This document shows positions 24,646-35,100 of a stretch of DNA of 64,000 bases, piece by piece. The number at the start of each line of letters is the position of its first letter. Positions within the stretch are counted from its first letter, which is position 1. Under the pieces are notes generated by a model. That model was not told the DNA's origin, searched no databases, and was given only the letters and a program-made list of their open reading frames with translations. A program made the translations under genes and the position numbers. The DNA lies in the NCBI GenBank assembly GCA_963377175.1, contig CAUJNA010002824.1, positions 62,975-126,974 of the forward strand, in the 5' to 3' direction. This stretch comes from Effrenium voratum (taxonomy: Eukaryota; Sar; Dinophyceae; Suessiales; Symbiodiniaceae).

Positions 24646-24769
24646 CTAGGTCCTGCAGTAGAGAGGTTAGAATAAGGGTACCAACTTTTTTCTGTAATTA
24701 GTCTATTTAGTAGGGGACCCTCCCAACCAAAAAAGTTGGTGAGAAAGGGCACCTAGCTGGGGGACCTAG
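24646..24769 (-). mobile_element. TIR-1 copy I (introner-like)
   Basis: 124 bp, CTAGGTCCTGCAGTAG to GGGGGACCTAG. On the minus strand it starts GTCCCCCAG directly at the 3' end of a PPR exon and ends CCTAG| before another open segment. Confidence 0.85.
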
Positions 24770-24873
24770 TCCAAGCGTCTCATGGTACTGCATGCTGTTG
24801 AAGAGGTTTAATGCCAGCTGCCATTTTCCCAGCTTCTCCAGTGCGCTGATCGTCGCATTGTAGCTCACCACAC
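24766..24873 (-). CDS. PPR-motif exon 7
   Basis: Reads VVSYNATISALEKLGKWQLA then LNLFNSMQYHETLGL, a typical dinoflagellate PPR repeat. A GGTGAG| acceptor lies upstream. The exon ends in CTAG, where TIR-1 copy I starts with GT. Confidence 0.65.
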
Positions 24874-25437
24874 CTCACCCCCCGGCCAAAGCATGGAGCA
24901 TGCATGTCAACAGTGCCCAAAACCCACCTTTTGGTTCTGCAAAGACCCAAAAACCAAACGAAGCTCCATCTTTTGGTTCTTTTGGTTCATCAACTAATTG
25001 GTTCTACTACCCATCTATTGGTTACATACGATTTCCAATATCGGACTCGTTGTCACCTTTATGAAGCCACAATAGAACCTGGGACCAATATGGCCGCTGA
25101 CGCTACGTATGGGAACGCGCACTATGGTCAAGGGTGTTGGTTTTGGGTAGGCCATATCGGCTGAGTATTGTCGGGTGTTCATATTGGTCTGTCAATTCGG
25201 TTGACGGACACCAGAAGGGAGCCGTCCATTGGGCCATCCGGAGTCAAGCAGAGGTCAAAATGACTTCTTCAAAATGACTTCTCCACCTCTCAGTTTGCAT
25301 AGCAAAGTCTTCCGGGCTCCGTCCACGTTTTTTTTCCTTTTCTTTTTTTTCTCCGGGCGCGTCCACGTCCTTGGCAACTTCACCATGCAAGCTCAAGGAT
25401 CCCGGGCTTGAAGGTCAACACCAAAGGGAAGCCATCA

Positions 25438-25573
25438 TGTGGCCATGGGTCAAAAGCCCAAATCGGTTAGCCCCCAGCGAACATCAACCAATCCAACCAC
25501 TAAAATAGGTTCTAAACTGGGTGGTGAATTCACCTACCCCAAAATGGCACCATTGGCTTTGCCCCACAGCCAT
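25438..25573 (+). mobile_element. TIR-2 copy
   Basis: Starts TGGCCATGGGTCAAAA and ends TTGGCTTTGCCCCACAGC. Contains ACTAAAATAGGTTCTAAA. The right inverted repeat is diverged. Confidence 0.65.
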
Positions 25574-25890
25574 GGAAGTCTATATGGTTGATTCTTTTGA
25601 GTTGGTACCCTTTTGGGGTTGGCTCGCAGGAAGGCCAAAAGGACAAACCACCATTTGTTGGGTCCCCCGATTTAGACGCCTGCCCACATGAGAGACAAAC
25701 CTTGCATGTTTCTTTTGCCCACAAAGCTGAAGGTCCGACCAAACACAAGCGAGCACCCAATCAACAAGAACAACTATCACACATAGCAAAATACGCCAAA
25801 GAAGGTTAACCAGAACAGCCACCAAAGACCCAGCAACCGGACTTCCGCACACAAATAGTTCCACCAGCTCCGTTTTTTCAAAGCCGAGAC

Positions 25891-25987
25891 ACTCGGGCGA
25901 ACTTCTGCCCGGATCATCACTGAGAAGAGCTGCAGCGCATCAGCCCAACGTGAAGCCTTCTCACAAGCACTGATGGCTGCGCTGTAG
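25891..25987 (-). CDS. PPR-motif exon 6
   Basis: Reads SYSAAISACEKASRWADALQ then LFSVMIRAEVRPSV, an almost consensus PPR repeat. The TTTCAG| acceptor is plausible and a GTGTCT donor follows. The 5' boundary could lie about 20 bp further upstream. Confidence 0.65.
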
Positions 25988-27182
25988 CTGAAACTCAGCT
26001 CAAGTTTGGAACGACGTCGGGCGTTCGGTTTATGTGAAATTCGATGTTGGTATCCCATCGAAAATGAGGGTTTGCACGAATCATTGGCGGGGAATGAGTT
26101 TGGAGATGTTGCACGGATCTGACAAAAACGCTTCTGGATGCACATTAGAACAAAGCAAGTGCGGAAGTTCCTGGAATATGTTCCTTTCCAAGACCGTCTT
26201 TGCATCGCGCAACTCAGTAACTCACCACAAATGGTCTTTGAGGCGTGGGGTCATAAGTCGACAGGTTCCAAATTGGTTAACAGCTATGAACCCAGCCATG
26301 TTGGAACCGCTCTTCGGCTGGTGTCCCACTGGTTCACCAACCAATAAGCTAGAGGTTCAAAAAGCCGCGGGGAGAGCAACCGAGTGCAAACTAGGGAAAG
26401 TAGGGCAAACTCATGGATTTGGAAGATTCAGATGCCTTTAAGGTAGCAACCCGGCCTGATTTTGGCGAGCCATTGCCATTTCGGAAGCCCCCATTAGCTG
26501 CCTCCCTTGCACGCAAAAGCCCCTGGATAACAATGAACCATGGCCAGCTAAGAAGCCAAGGCCACCTCACCAGACAAACCTTGCAGGTTTCCGACTAGGA
26601 TCGAACCAGAAGGCACCGTTCAGAGCAAACCTTTCTCCGAAGGACAAACCCGAGCCCAAGGATTTGCGTTTTCGCTTGCAAGGTAGACTTAAACCCAGTG
26701 GTTGGTCTTCCTCAAAGAAGGCCGGGTGGAGCTTTAACCTAGATTTTGTTTGGGAACATGACTAGTTTCCCATGTACCCGAACAAGTGAAGCTTTGTGGG
26801 CAGGAGGCAACAGCCACCAAGCGCAAGTTTTCATGCTTACAGGGGGAGATCCCTGGATCCCTCGGACGTGGAGGATTGAGATTTTCAGGAATCTCTCACA
26901 TTGGGAAACATGATTGAAACTTTGCATACGCACCATCCGGGCGGTTTTAATCGGGCAATAAATTGACGGAAGCGAGGATTCTTTAGTTCATCCGGACCAC
27001 TTCAATTCACAAGTCCTGAGGCAAACAAACCTCAAGCAAGGACCCCTCATGGGCGAGCTTTTTTCTAAAGGTGAGCTGATTGCAATTTGCGAAGGATAAC
27101 ATGGTGCGACCCCATGGCACTAACTTGACATGGGTAGCCTCAAACAACACACTCACACATTTCGTTCCGATCGAAGCGGCAC

Positions 27183-27295
27183 GTTGGCTTGAATCCTCCC
27201 AGCCCGCATGCAGGTGAAGAGGTCCAGAGCCTGAAATTTGCCCCCGCCGCCTTCGAATTGACAAAGGCCATGCATGGCCTTAAGGGCCTTAAAAG
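27183..27295 (-). CDS. PPR-like exon 5 after TIR-4
   Basis: Reads FKALKAMHGLCQFEGGGGKF then QALDLFTCMRAGRIQANV. The C-terminal half fits a PPR helix pair (KFQALDLFxxMRxxxIQxNV) and the first helix is diverged. The exon starts right after the TIR-4 terminus ...AAATGGAAG|. Confidence 0.5.
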
Positions 27296-27296
27296 C

Positions 27297-27383
27297 TTCC
27301 ATTTGCTTAAGAACAAGTCCGGTAGTGATAGATTCCCTCCAAAGCCAGCAAGGCAAAATCAACAATGTTCTTGAGCAAATGGA
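27297..27383 (-). mobile_element. TIR-4 copy abutting a PPR exon
   Basis: TTCCATTTGCTTAAG to TTGAGCAAATGGAT, with the GTAGTGATAGATTCCCT core. It is shorter than other copies. Confidence 0.75.
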
Positions 27384-28034
27384 TGAAAGAGGAAATCTAA
27401 GACCCAACATGATGTTCCATGCTTCCATTTAACTCCTGGTTGCCCCTTCGTTTGCCTCTCTGACAAAGTTGACATTACACGAGGGTAAAAAGTGATGGCA
27501 CTAGTCACTGTACATGGGATGATAAAACCTGAAGGGGAAGGTTGTGCAATCTATTTGCACCCAACAGTGATTTGCCTGCATGTTTTGTTGTGAACAGCTC
27601 TTCCGAAACCCCAAGAGAACCCCCATCAGCACATCTCGAGAACCAAAGCCACTCAAAAGAGACCGGCCATTGCATCCAGTAATGTTGACCCAGCGCTTTG
27701 CTGGCAAACGCACCTGGATCAAAATCCGCCAGTTCCATATAATTCTGCAATTCCCCCCCAAAAAACAAACACACACACAATAAAAACGACCTGAAGAAAA
27801 TCGGATCCAAGTACCCGGAAACGTATCTTCAGCTCGTTTTATAATGTTGACCCCCGGAAAAATCAACCAACCAGTTTATTAATACGGGGGTGTCCCTGGG
27901 CGAAATGTGGTTGGAATCAGACCACTTTTGGAGGGGCCAAATAAATTGGTTGGTTGATTAATCTGGGCTGTCCTCAGATCCCCCGCAAAAAATGTTCCAC
28001 TTTTAGCGGGTTAAATGGAAATCCAACCACTACA

Positions 28035-28142
28035 CACCACACTCTTAAAAGTTAAGGGAACGGCTGGGAATGGCTGGGACCCAGGGCGGCAACATGAGTT
28101 CCCAGACAGGTCGAGGAGTTTCTTTTTTTGTCCGGAGAACAA
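28035..28142 (-). CDS. Exon following TIR-1 copy J in the PPR region
   Basis: Reads LVLRTKKETPRPVWELMLPP then WVPAIPSRSLNF to a stop. Joining to the PPR exon at 28477-28394 across the composite intron is in frame (CTA C|TT GTT). It may be a 3' end, or may be spliced further. Confidence 0.3.
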
Positions 28143-28397
28143 CTAGGTCCTCCAGATTTGAGAGGTTAGAATAAGCTGGTACCCGTTTTTTTTCCTCTAG
28201 TCTATTTTAGTAGGGTTGAACCCAAAACCAACCAAAAAAGGGGAGGCAGAAGGGCACCTAGCCGGGGGAGCTATGCTCGCCCACAGGACCCAGAAATAAA
28301 AGGTGATCACCTTTTGGGGCTATGACTAAAAAATGGATCGAAGTTTGGAAAGCCAAAAGGTGAAAAGAGTAAACGGGCACCTAGCTGGGGGACGTAG
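28143..28397 (-). mobile_element. TIR-1 copy J split by a TIR-3 element
   Basis: The 5' part of TIR-1 (CTAGGTCCTCCAG...) runs to about 28275. A TIR-3 copy follows (28278-28366), then a second TIR-1 3' end (GGGCACCTAGCTGGGGGACGTAG). Read on the minus strand it is one GT-AG intron, 28393-28143. Confidence 0.75.
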
Positions 28398-28477
28398 ACA
28401 ACAACCGGGCGCCTGCATCCATTGGGTGCCCTTCTCGCAGGCCGTGATAGTTGCGCTGTAGCTGTAGACGTTGGGCT
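28394..28477 (-). CDS. PPR-motif exon 4
   Basis: Reads EPNVYSYSATITACEKGTQW then MQAPGCCL. The first PPR helix is complete and the second is cut short by the element insertion. It ends CTAC at the GTCCCC terminus of TIR-1 copy J. Confidence 0.6.
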
Positions 28478-28999
28478 CTACTCGGAGAGACGGCAGGGAC
28501 CTTCCGGGGAAATTGTTGTCGAGTTGAGATGTGTGGAAAAAAAACCGGGGAAATCGTCGAGTCGAGTCGCGAAAAAGCAGAGGAAAAAAGAAAGGGGGGC
28601 AGCTTATAGGGCGTTTTGCATTTTTGAGGTATGCCAGACCTTCCGTTGACCCAAGAATACGCTTTCAACAGGGGCGAGGGTGTGTGTAGAGGGGTCGATG
28701 CAGTATAGCGGAGGCAATGGAAGGTCTGGGGTTTTGGAGGCATGGGTCTTGTGTACCACAAGGAACCGGTTCAGCATCCCTAGATCCATGAACGCCCAGG
28801 GTCAACTTAGGAAGTCATCCAGTCTCATGGGCTCTCCAAACTGATCCCAGGCTAATCCCCTGCAAGTCTAACGTTTAGCTGGTCAGATGCAAACTACCAC
28901 TAAACCAACCAAACACGACTAAACACAACTAACAACTAAAAACAACTAAAAAGCAACTAAATAAAAACTAAACAACAAAGAAAGCATGGTACTAATATT

Positions 29000-29004
29000 G
29001 AAAC
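29000..29004 (+). repeat. Copia target-site duplication, left
   Basis: GAAAC directly before the 5' LTR, matching 37817-37821 after the 3' LTR. Five bp is the usual duplication size for Ty1/copia. Confidence 0.85.
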
Positions 29005-29092
29005 CCCTGATGTTTGAGTTGCGGATGAAATCACTGGGCATGACAGCCCCTTTTTGGCCGAAGAAGGAAAATAGCCTGCAGTTAGTTGAGTG
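29005..29092 (+). repeat. Copia 5' LTR (88 bp)
   Basis: Starts CCCTGATGTTTGAG and ends GTTAGTTGAGTG. Identical base for base to 37729-37816. Much shorter than typical copia LTRs and lacking the usual TG...CA ends. Contains CCCCTTTTTGG, possibly related to the TTTT-type core promoter described for dinoflagellates (inference). Confidence 0.9.
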
Positions 29093-29108
29093 GGTTATGA
29101 GCCCAACG
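29093..29108 (+). promoter_or_regulatory. Primer-binding site for half-tRNA-Met
   Basis: GGTTATGAGCCCAACG directly after the 5' LTR. It is complementary to the anticodon stem-loop of an initiator-type tRNA-Met (…GGGCUCAUAACC), not to the tRNA 3' end. Priming by an internally cleaved tRNA half is the mechanism established for Drosophila copia. Confidence 0.75.
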
Positions 29109-29139
29109 TTTTTCCTGTAGGCCCTCCTAAGGGCACGCC

Positions 29140-32100
29140 ATGGCATCCTCGGCTGGGTCGGCGCAGACCGCTGACTCGCCGGAGACGGCGATGGTGCCGT
29201 GGCAGCCAAGCCGCGAGGACGCGGTGCCGCTGGGGCCGGCGGTGGCGGTGAATCCTTTTTGGTCAGAGAAGGCCAAGGAGGAAGCGCAGCTCAAGGCGCT
29301 TCGCCCGAAGGATCTGCCGGAGGTGGAGGAGGAACAAGGGTCGCTGGTAAGCCCGGGAGCGCTGCCGGTGGGCTCGATCTACAGCGCGGAGATCCCGGCG
29401 GGTGGCCTTGATGAGCTCCTCGGTGCCTTCAAGCAGGTCATCACGCAGAACCAGGCGCTCTGGCAAGAGATGAAAAGCCTCAAGGAGCAGGTGCGTGAAG
29501 GCGGTGGAAGCAAGGCCATGAAGGAGTTGGGGGATGCACCACGTGGTCCTGAGATGGGGCCTGGGGTGGACGCGCCTCGTGCTGCTCCGGGAGGTGGTGA
29601 TCTGTTGGGTCTTCCGGGAGGAGGTGGAGTTGGCGGACCTTTGGTGCTGCGAGCAAGACAAGGAGGACCTGGAGATCAGAGCGGGTACCAAACCCCAACG
29701 GCGCTGGCGGGAGCCTATGGTGGTGCACCGCCTGGAGGAGGACCTCGGGAGCGTCGAGCAGATGATGGTCCTGGAGGGCTTCATCCTGAACAACCTCAAG
29801 GGGGAGAACCTGGTCGTGGAGGTGCGCATCGCGGAGGTGGGCAAGGACCAGGAGATCCTTCTGAAGGAGCGCTACTACCTGGCTATGGAAACGGGTGGGT
29901 CACTGGACGTCAGGATGCGGGTCTTCGAGGTGAGGGCCAGCCACCTGGGCACGAAGGAGGTGGGTTTGGTGCGGCTGGTCGTCATGCAGATCAGCATCTA
30001 CCCGGCGGAGGGTTTCATGGAGGGTGGCCCTATGGCGCTGGTGGACCCGGAGGTCCCGGTGGAAGTGCGGCGGCCATGAATCCGTGGATGGGAGGATGGA
30101 CGCCTGGAGAAACCGTTCGCACGGTGGAGTTGCCGGCATTGGGTGAGGTGAAGGAAGGCGAGCTCGGGTCATTGGTGGTGGGGGATTGGCTGATGTTGAT
30201 CAGCCCGGTGATGAAGGACCTCACTGTCAGTTCCGGAGCATGGTGGGACCAGGTGCTTGCAGTGGCGGCAGAGGCCTACGCGCAGTGGTTGCAGGCGGAT
30301 CCTTTGCAGCGGCTTCACATCAGGCCGCGGGCGGTGGAAGATGAAGGTGGTCGTTGGAGTCGGGTGGCTCAGCGGGCACAGGCCATGTTGGTGGCTGCTT
30401 TGCCACCAGGGTTGAAAGCGGAGGTGCTTGCGGAGCGAGCTGCAACGGCCTGGGAGATTCTGTTCCGGGTGTTTACAAGGTACCAGCCAGGAGGGCTGGC
30501 GGAGAGATCACAACTCCTCAGAGGCTTGGTTGAGCCGCGGGTGCCAACGACGCTGAGTGAGGTGGTGGATGGGGTGAGGACGTGGAAAAGGTGGCTTGCC
30601 CGGACCCGTGAGCTGAAGGTGGCGATTCCGGATGCTACGTTGCTGGTTGGAGCCCTGGATCGGTTCGTCGGGATGGTCACGAAGCATTCTGGCCAGGCGA
30701 TGTTCAGATTGAATGCGGCACGAGCTGGACTGCGGGTGGACGTGGCTCCCAGTTTGGAGGCGGTGGCGCAGCTGGCGGACGTCGTCCTGGCGGAAGGAGA
30801 AGCAGCACTACACGGAGCTTCGACCTCATCTACTACAACCGCAAAGGTCAAGGCGCTGGTGACCAAGGATGGAGGAGGTTGGGAAAAGGGGAAGGACAGC
30901 CCAAAAGGAGGAGGGAAAGGCAAGGGCAAGGATGCTTCGGCGGCTCCTGTGTGCCGGTTCTTCCTCACGGATGGGGGCTGCAAGAAGGGAGCGGATTGCA
31001 CCTACAAGCATGAGTTCGACGGGGACAAGCGTGGACGCTGTTGGAATTGCGGAGGGACTTCGCATACCCGCAAGGACTGCCCGGTGAAGGTGCGAAAGCC
31101 TCGCGATGGAGATGGCGGAGCCAAGAACTTCAGCGAGAACGATGTGAAGGGCCAGGCCGTGAAGAAGGTCGAGGTGGATGCATCGGCGCCTACTACCGGT
31201 GGAGGAGAAGGATCGCCCGCGTCAGGGGCAGGGAAGACATCACAGTCAGATGGAAGTGATGGTGAAGCAGTGCGGGGACTCATTCAGGAAGCAGCGGGAT
31301 TGCTGAAGAGCTTGAGGGGCCCTGAGTTGAGGAGGATTCAAGTGAGCTCCCTGGAGGTTAAGAACAAGAGGGCGCTGCTGGATGGAGGAGCGACGCACAG
31401 CCTGAGGCAGTGTGTATCTGCACAAGAGTGGGAGGAGGCTCGGGAGGTCGAGGTGCATTTGGCGCAGGGGACGGTCTCTTTGCGGCTCATCCCGTGGACG
31501 AGGACGTTGCTGACCACAGAGGAGGTCCAGCCCATCGTTCCCCTGGGGTACCTGGTGCAGAGGGGCTACTCGGTGAAGTGGGAAGAGGACCGCTTTCAGC
31601 TGACCGATCAGCATGGGCGGACTCTGGACACCGCTTTGGAAGGAGGCTGCCCCACGGTAGATGAAAGCCTCGGGTTGGAGCTCATCAAGGAGTTGGAGCT
31701 GGAGGCGCTGAAGCACCAGATGCGGTTGATGGCGTTGAGAGGGAAGCCGTTGACGACGCAGGAGGAGGAGAAGGTTGGCCTGGAGATGGTCAAATGGCTT
31801 CGGAGGCTGAGGGAGCTATTTCCTGAAGTGCCGGAACGCATTCTGGAGCGGCTGCCCCCGAGGTCGGAGTGGACGAGTTTGCCGTGGAATAGGCGGACCA
31901 GGAGGAGGATTCAGAAGGCCAAGGAGGTCATCCTCCACCTTTATTCGGGCCCGGACGCGAAGTTCTGGGAGAAGGAGTTGGAGACAGCAGACAGAGTGGT
32001 GCTTTGCATTGATCTGGAGCTGGGAGAAGGCCAGGACGTTGGGAAGGACGGCGTGATGGCCTATCTGATGGAGCTGTGTGCTTCGGGAAAGGTGAAGCAG

Positions 32101-35100
32101 ATCTTGGCGGGCCCTCCGTGTCGGACTATCTCAAGGATGAGGTTTGTGCAGCCGGGACCGCCACCGTTAAGGACGAGAGATGGAGAAGAGCGCTTTGGGC
32201 GTCATGGACTTCCTCAGGTGCTGATGGACAAGGTGGATGGAGATACGGTGCTCTGGTTGAGGCCGATGCTGCTGTACATGGTGGCGGAGGAGGCCAGTTC
32301 GTCCAAGGTTGGCTTCCTGGCGGAGAATCCACAGGATCCGGAGTCCTATGTGGAAGGAGGTCAAAGAGCCGCAGAAGCTCGGGAGCGGTATCCTTCGTAC
32401 TGGGCTTGGGACGAGTGGAAACGGTTCAAGAAGGCCTACAAGATGAAGGAGTACCACTTCGATCAGGGGCCCTTTGGCCACGCAAAGACGAAGCCTACGA
32501 CGATAGGCACCAACATGGAGATGCTCGAGCAGCTGGACGGTGTTCGAGGAGGAGGATCTGATAAAGGTCCGCTGGGAAAGACCTTGGAGGAGCGGATGGC
32601 GGCTTCGAAGAAATGGGCTGCCTGGGCGCCAGGGATGAAGAAGGCGATTGCCACGGCCGTTCGCATAGGCTTGGAGCAGGTGAAGCTGAAGGGGCTGAGT
32701 GCCGAGCAATGGAAGGCGCACTTGGCGAATGACCACCTCCCGTTTCATCGGGGATGCCGCACGTGCCTGGAAGGAGCCGGAAAGGCGCGATACCACCGAA
32801 GGGTAGTGAGCCCGGAGAGCTACACGCTGGCGGTTGACCTGGCGGGGCCCTTCAAACCTGGACGAGATCAAGAAGGTGTGGGACGATACATCGTCGTTGG
32901 CACCTACACGGTTCCGGTGACCCGGCAGGGACGAATGCTCATGCACTTGGCCCCGGAGCATCTGGCGTGGCTGGAAGGTCCTGGTCGAGGAGACGTACCG
33001 GAGGCGGTGAAGGAGATGAAGAGGTGGAGGAAACGGGACTACGACGTCAAGAAGTTGAGGGGCACGGGAGCAGGCGGACCGGCATGGAAGTTCGTAAAGT
33101 GGAGGCTCTCAGTGGACCTGGACACTCATGAGATCTTGGAGTCCAAGAGCATGGTCGGAGAAGATCAGAAGGCGATGCAGACGGAGATCGACAAGCAGCG
33201 AAACCTCTTCACGGTGCTCTACTACCAGGAGGAGGAAGGGGACTTGGAGGGACCGCGTGGGGAGGAGGACATGGAGCTTGACCCTGCGGGAGACGATGAA
33301 GCAGTTGAGGAGGAAGAGGAGCCATCTCCAGATGATGGGGAAGAGTGGCTGAAGAAGATAGAGAAAGAAGAGGACTTTGAGGTCCGGCAGCTCACGCTGG
33401 TGGAGATCGTGAAGACGAGAGGAGAAGCTCTGGAGGCCGTGGCCAAGATGACCACAAAGCTACGCTATCATGGACTACCTGTCCGGCGCCTTCACAGCGA
33501 TAGAGCAGGCGAGTTCACGTCCAAGAGGGCCAAGAAATGGGCTATGGAACGCCTCATCATGCGGACGTTCACTGACGGCAGCTCATGGAAGATGAATGGG
33601 CGGGCCGAGGCGGAGGTGGGGTTCATCAAGAGGCTGACCAAGACGCTGCTCAAGGGCTCGGGCGTGGAGGAGAATCTATGGCCGTTGGCGGCACGGCATG
33701 CTGGGGAACGAAGATGGAGGTCGCAGCTGGAGGCCATGAACTATCCGGTCAAGCCGTTGAGGGCGTTCGGGAGTGTGGCAATGGCGAAGACCAAGGCATG
33801 GAATCACCGGTCCAAGGATTGGGAGGCCACCAGGGAGGAGGTGACCATCTTGGGGCCGGATGTTACTATGTCGGCGTCTTCGGGAGGGTACTTCGTCCAG
33901 GGGGAGGATGGGAACTTCTTCCACACCACGGATGTGATTGAGACGGAGGAACCGCCTGAAGAGGAAGGGCCACTTGCTGGTGGTGCTGGAGCAGAAGATG
34001 GATGGCCAGGAGGAGGTGGTCCACGGAGGAGGATTACATCCAAGAGGCCGCCTGCGTTGGAAGATCGAGAATGGGAGCCAGACCTGAGGACCTTGGTGAT
34101 GGAATGTCAGGCCCGGGGGAGGCACATGATGGAGGAGGAATGGCGTCTAGAAGAGGAACAAGGCGCTGACCACGACATGGTGAAGACGACCGTCGGGATG
34201 CTGGCGGAGGAGGACGCTCGAGTGGGGGCATGGTTGGCGGCAATGCAGAGGGCTGAGGATCTTGACTCTGAGGAGACCTGTGCGAGAAAGGCAACAGAAG
34301 AAGAGGTCTTTCTTCAGACCAAGACCTACGCCTTGGCAGATGTGAGGAAAGAAGTGGAGAAGTGGAGGCCTTCTATGGTAGAAGAGAGGGCGGCTTTGCT
34401 GAACTCGGGCGTGATCCGGGCCATCAATCAGCGGGAAGCCGAGGCGCTCAAGAAGGAGGCGCTGGAGAAGGGCATACCGTACGACCGGGTTCCGGGGAAA
34501 GCGGTGTTCACAAGGAAAGCTGCTACAGGACGTCGGAAATGCCGTGGGGTCGCCTGTGGAAACTTCATGTCGGAGAGGCCTGCGGCGGATACCTACGCTG
34601 GAGGCATTGACGCGTCTCAAGTGAGGGCGATGGTGGCGGCTGGAGCGCAGCGAGGATGGACTCTTGCGGGGGTCGATGTGAAGACGGCGTTCTTGCAAGT
34701 GCCGCCGGGCCGGTCCAAGGACATTGTAGTGGTCAACCCTCCCACCATCTTTCAGGAGTGCCAGATCACTGAGCCGGGAGAGCTTTGGGCGGTGGAGGGA
34801 TCCGTTTACGGCCTTACGACGTCACCCAAGGACTGGGCGAACCACCGGGACGAAACCATGGGCGCGATCAACTGGGAGATGGAAGATGACGAGGGCACAT
34901 GGGCTTGCTGGTTCGAGAAAACCAAGGAGGTGAATCTGTGGAGGATCAAGAGCAGTCGGCACGGACAAGATGAGACGGTGGGCTACATGGCGGTCTACAT
35001 CGACGACCTGTTGATCACTGGAGATCGCGGGGCGGTGGCGGCGACGCTGCTCAAGATCCGGCGGGTTTGGGACACCAGCGACCCGGAGTGGCTGTCGGAG

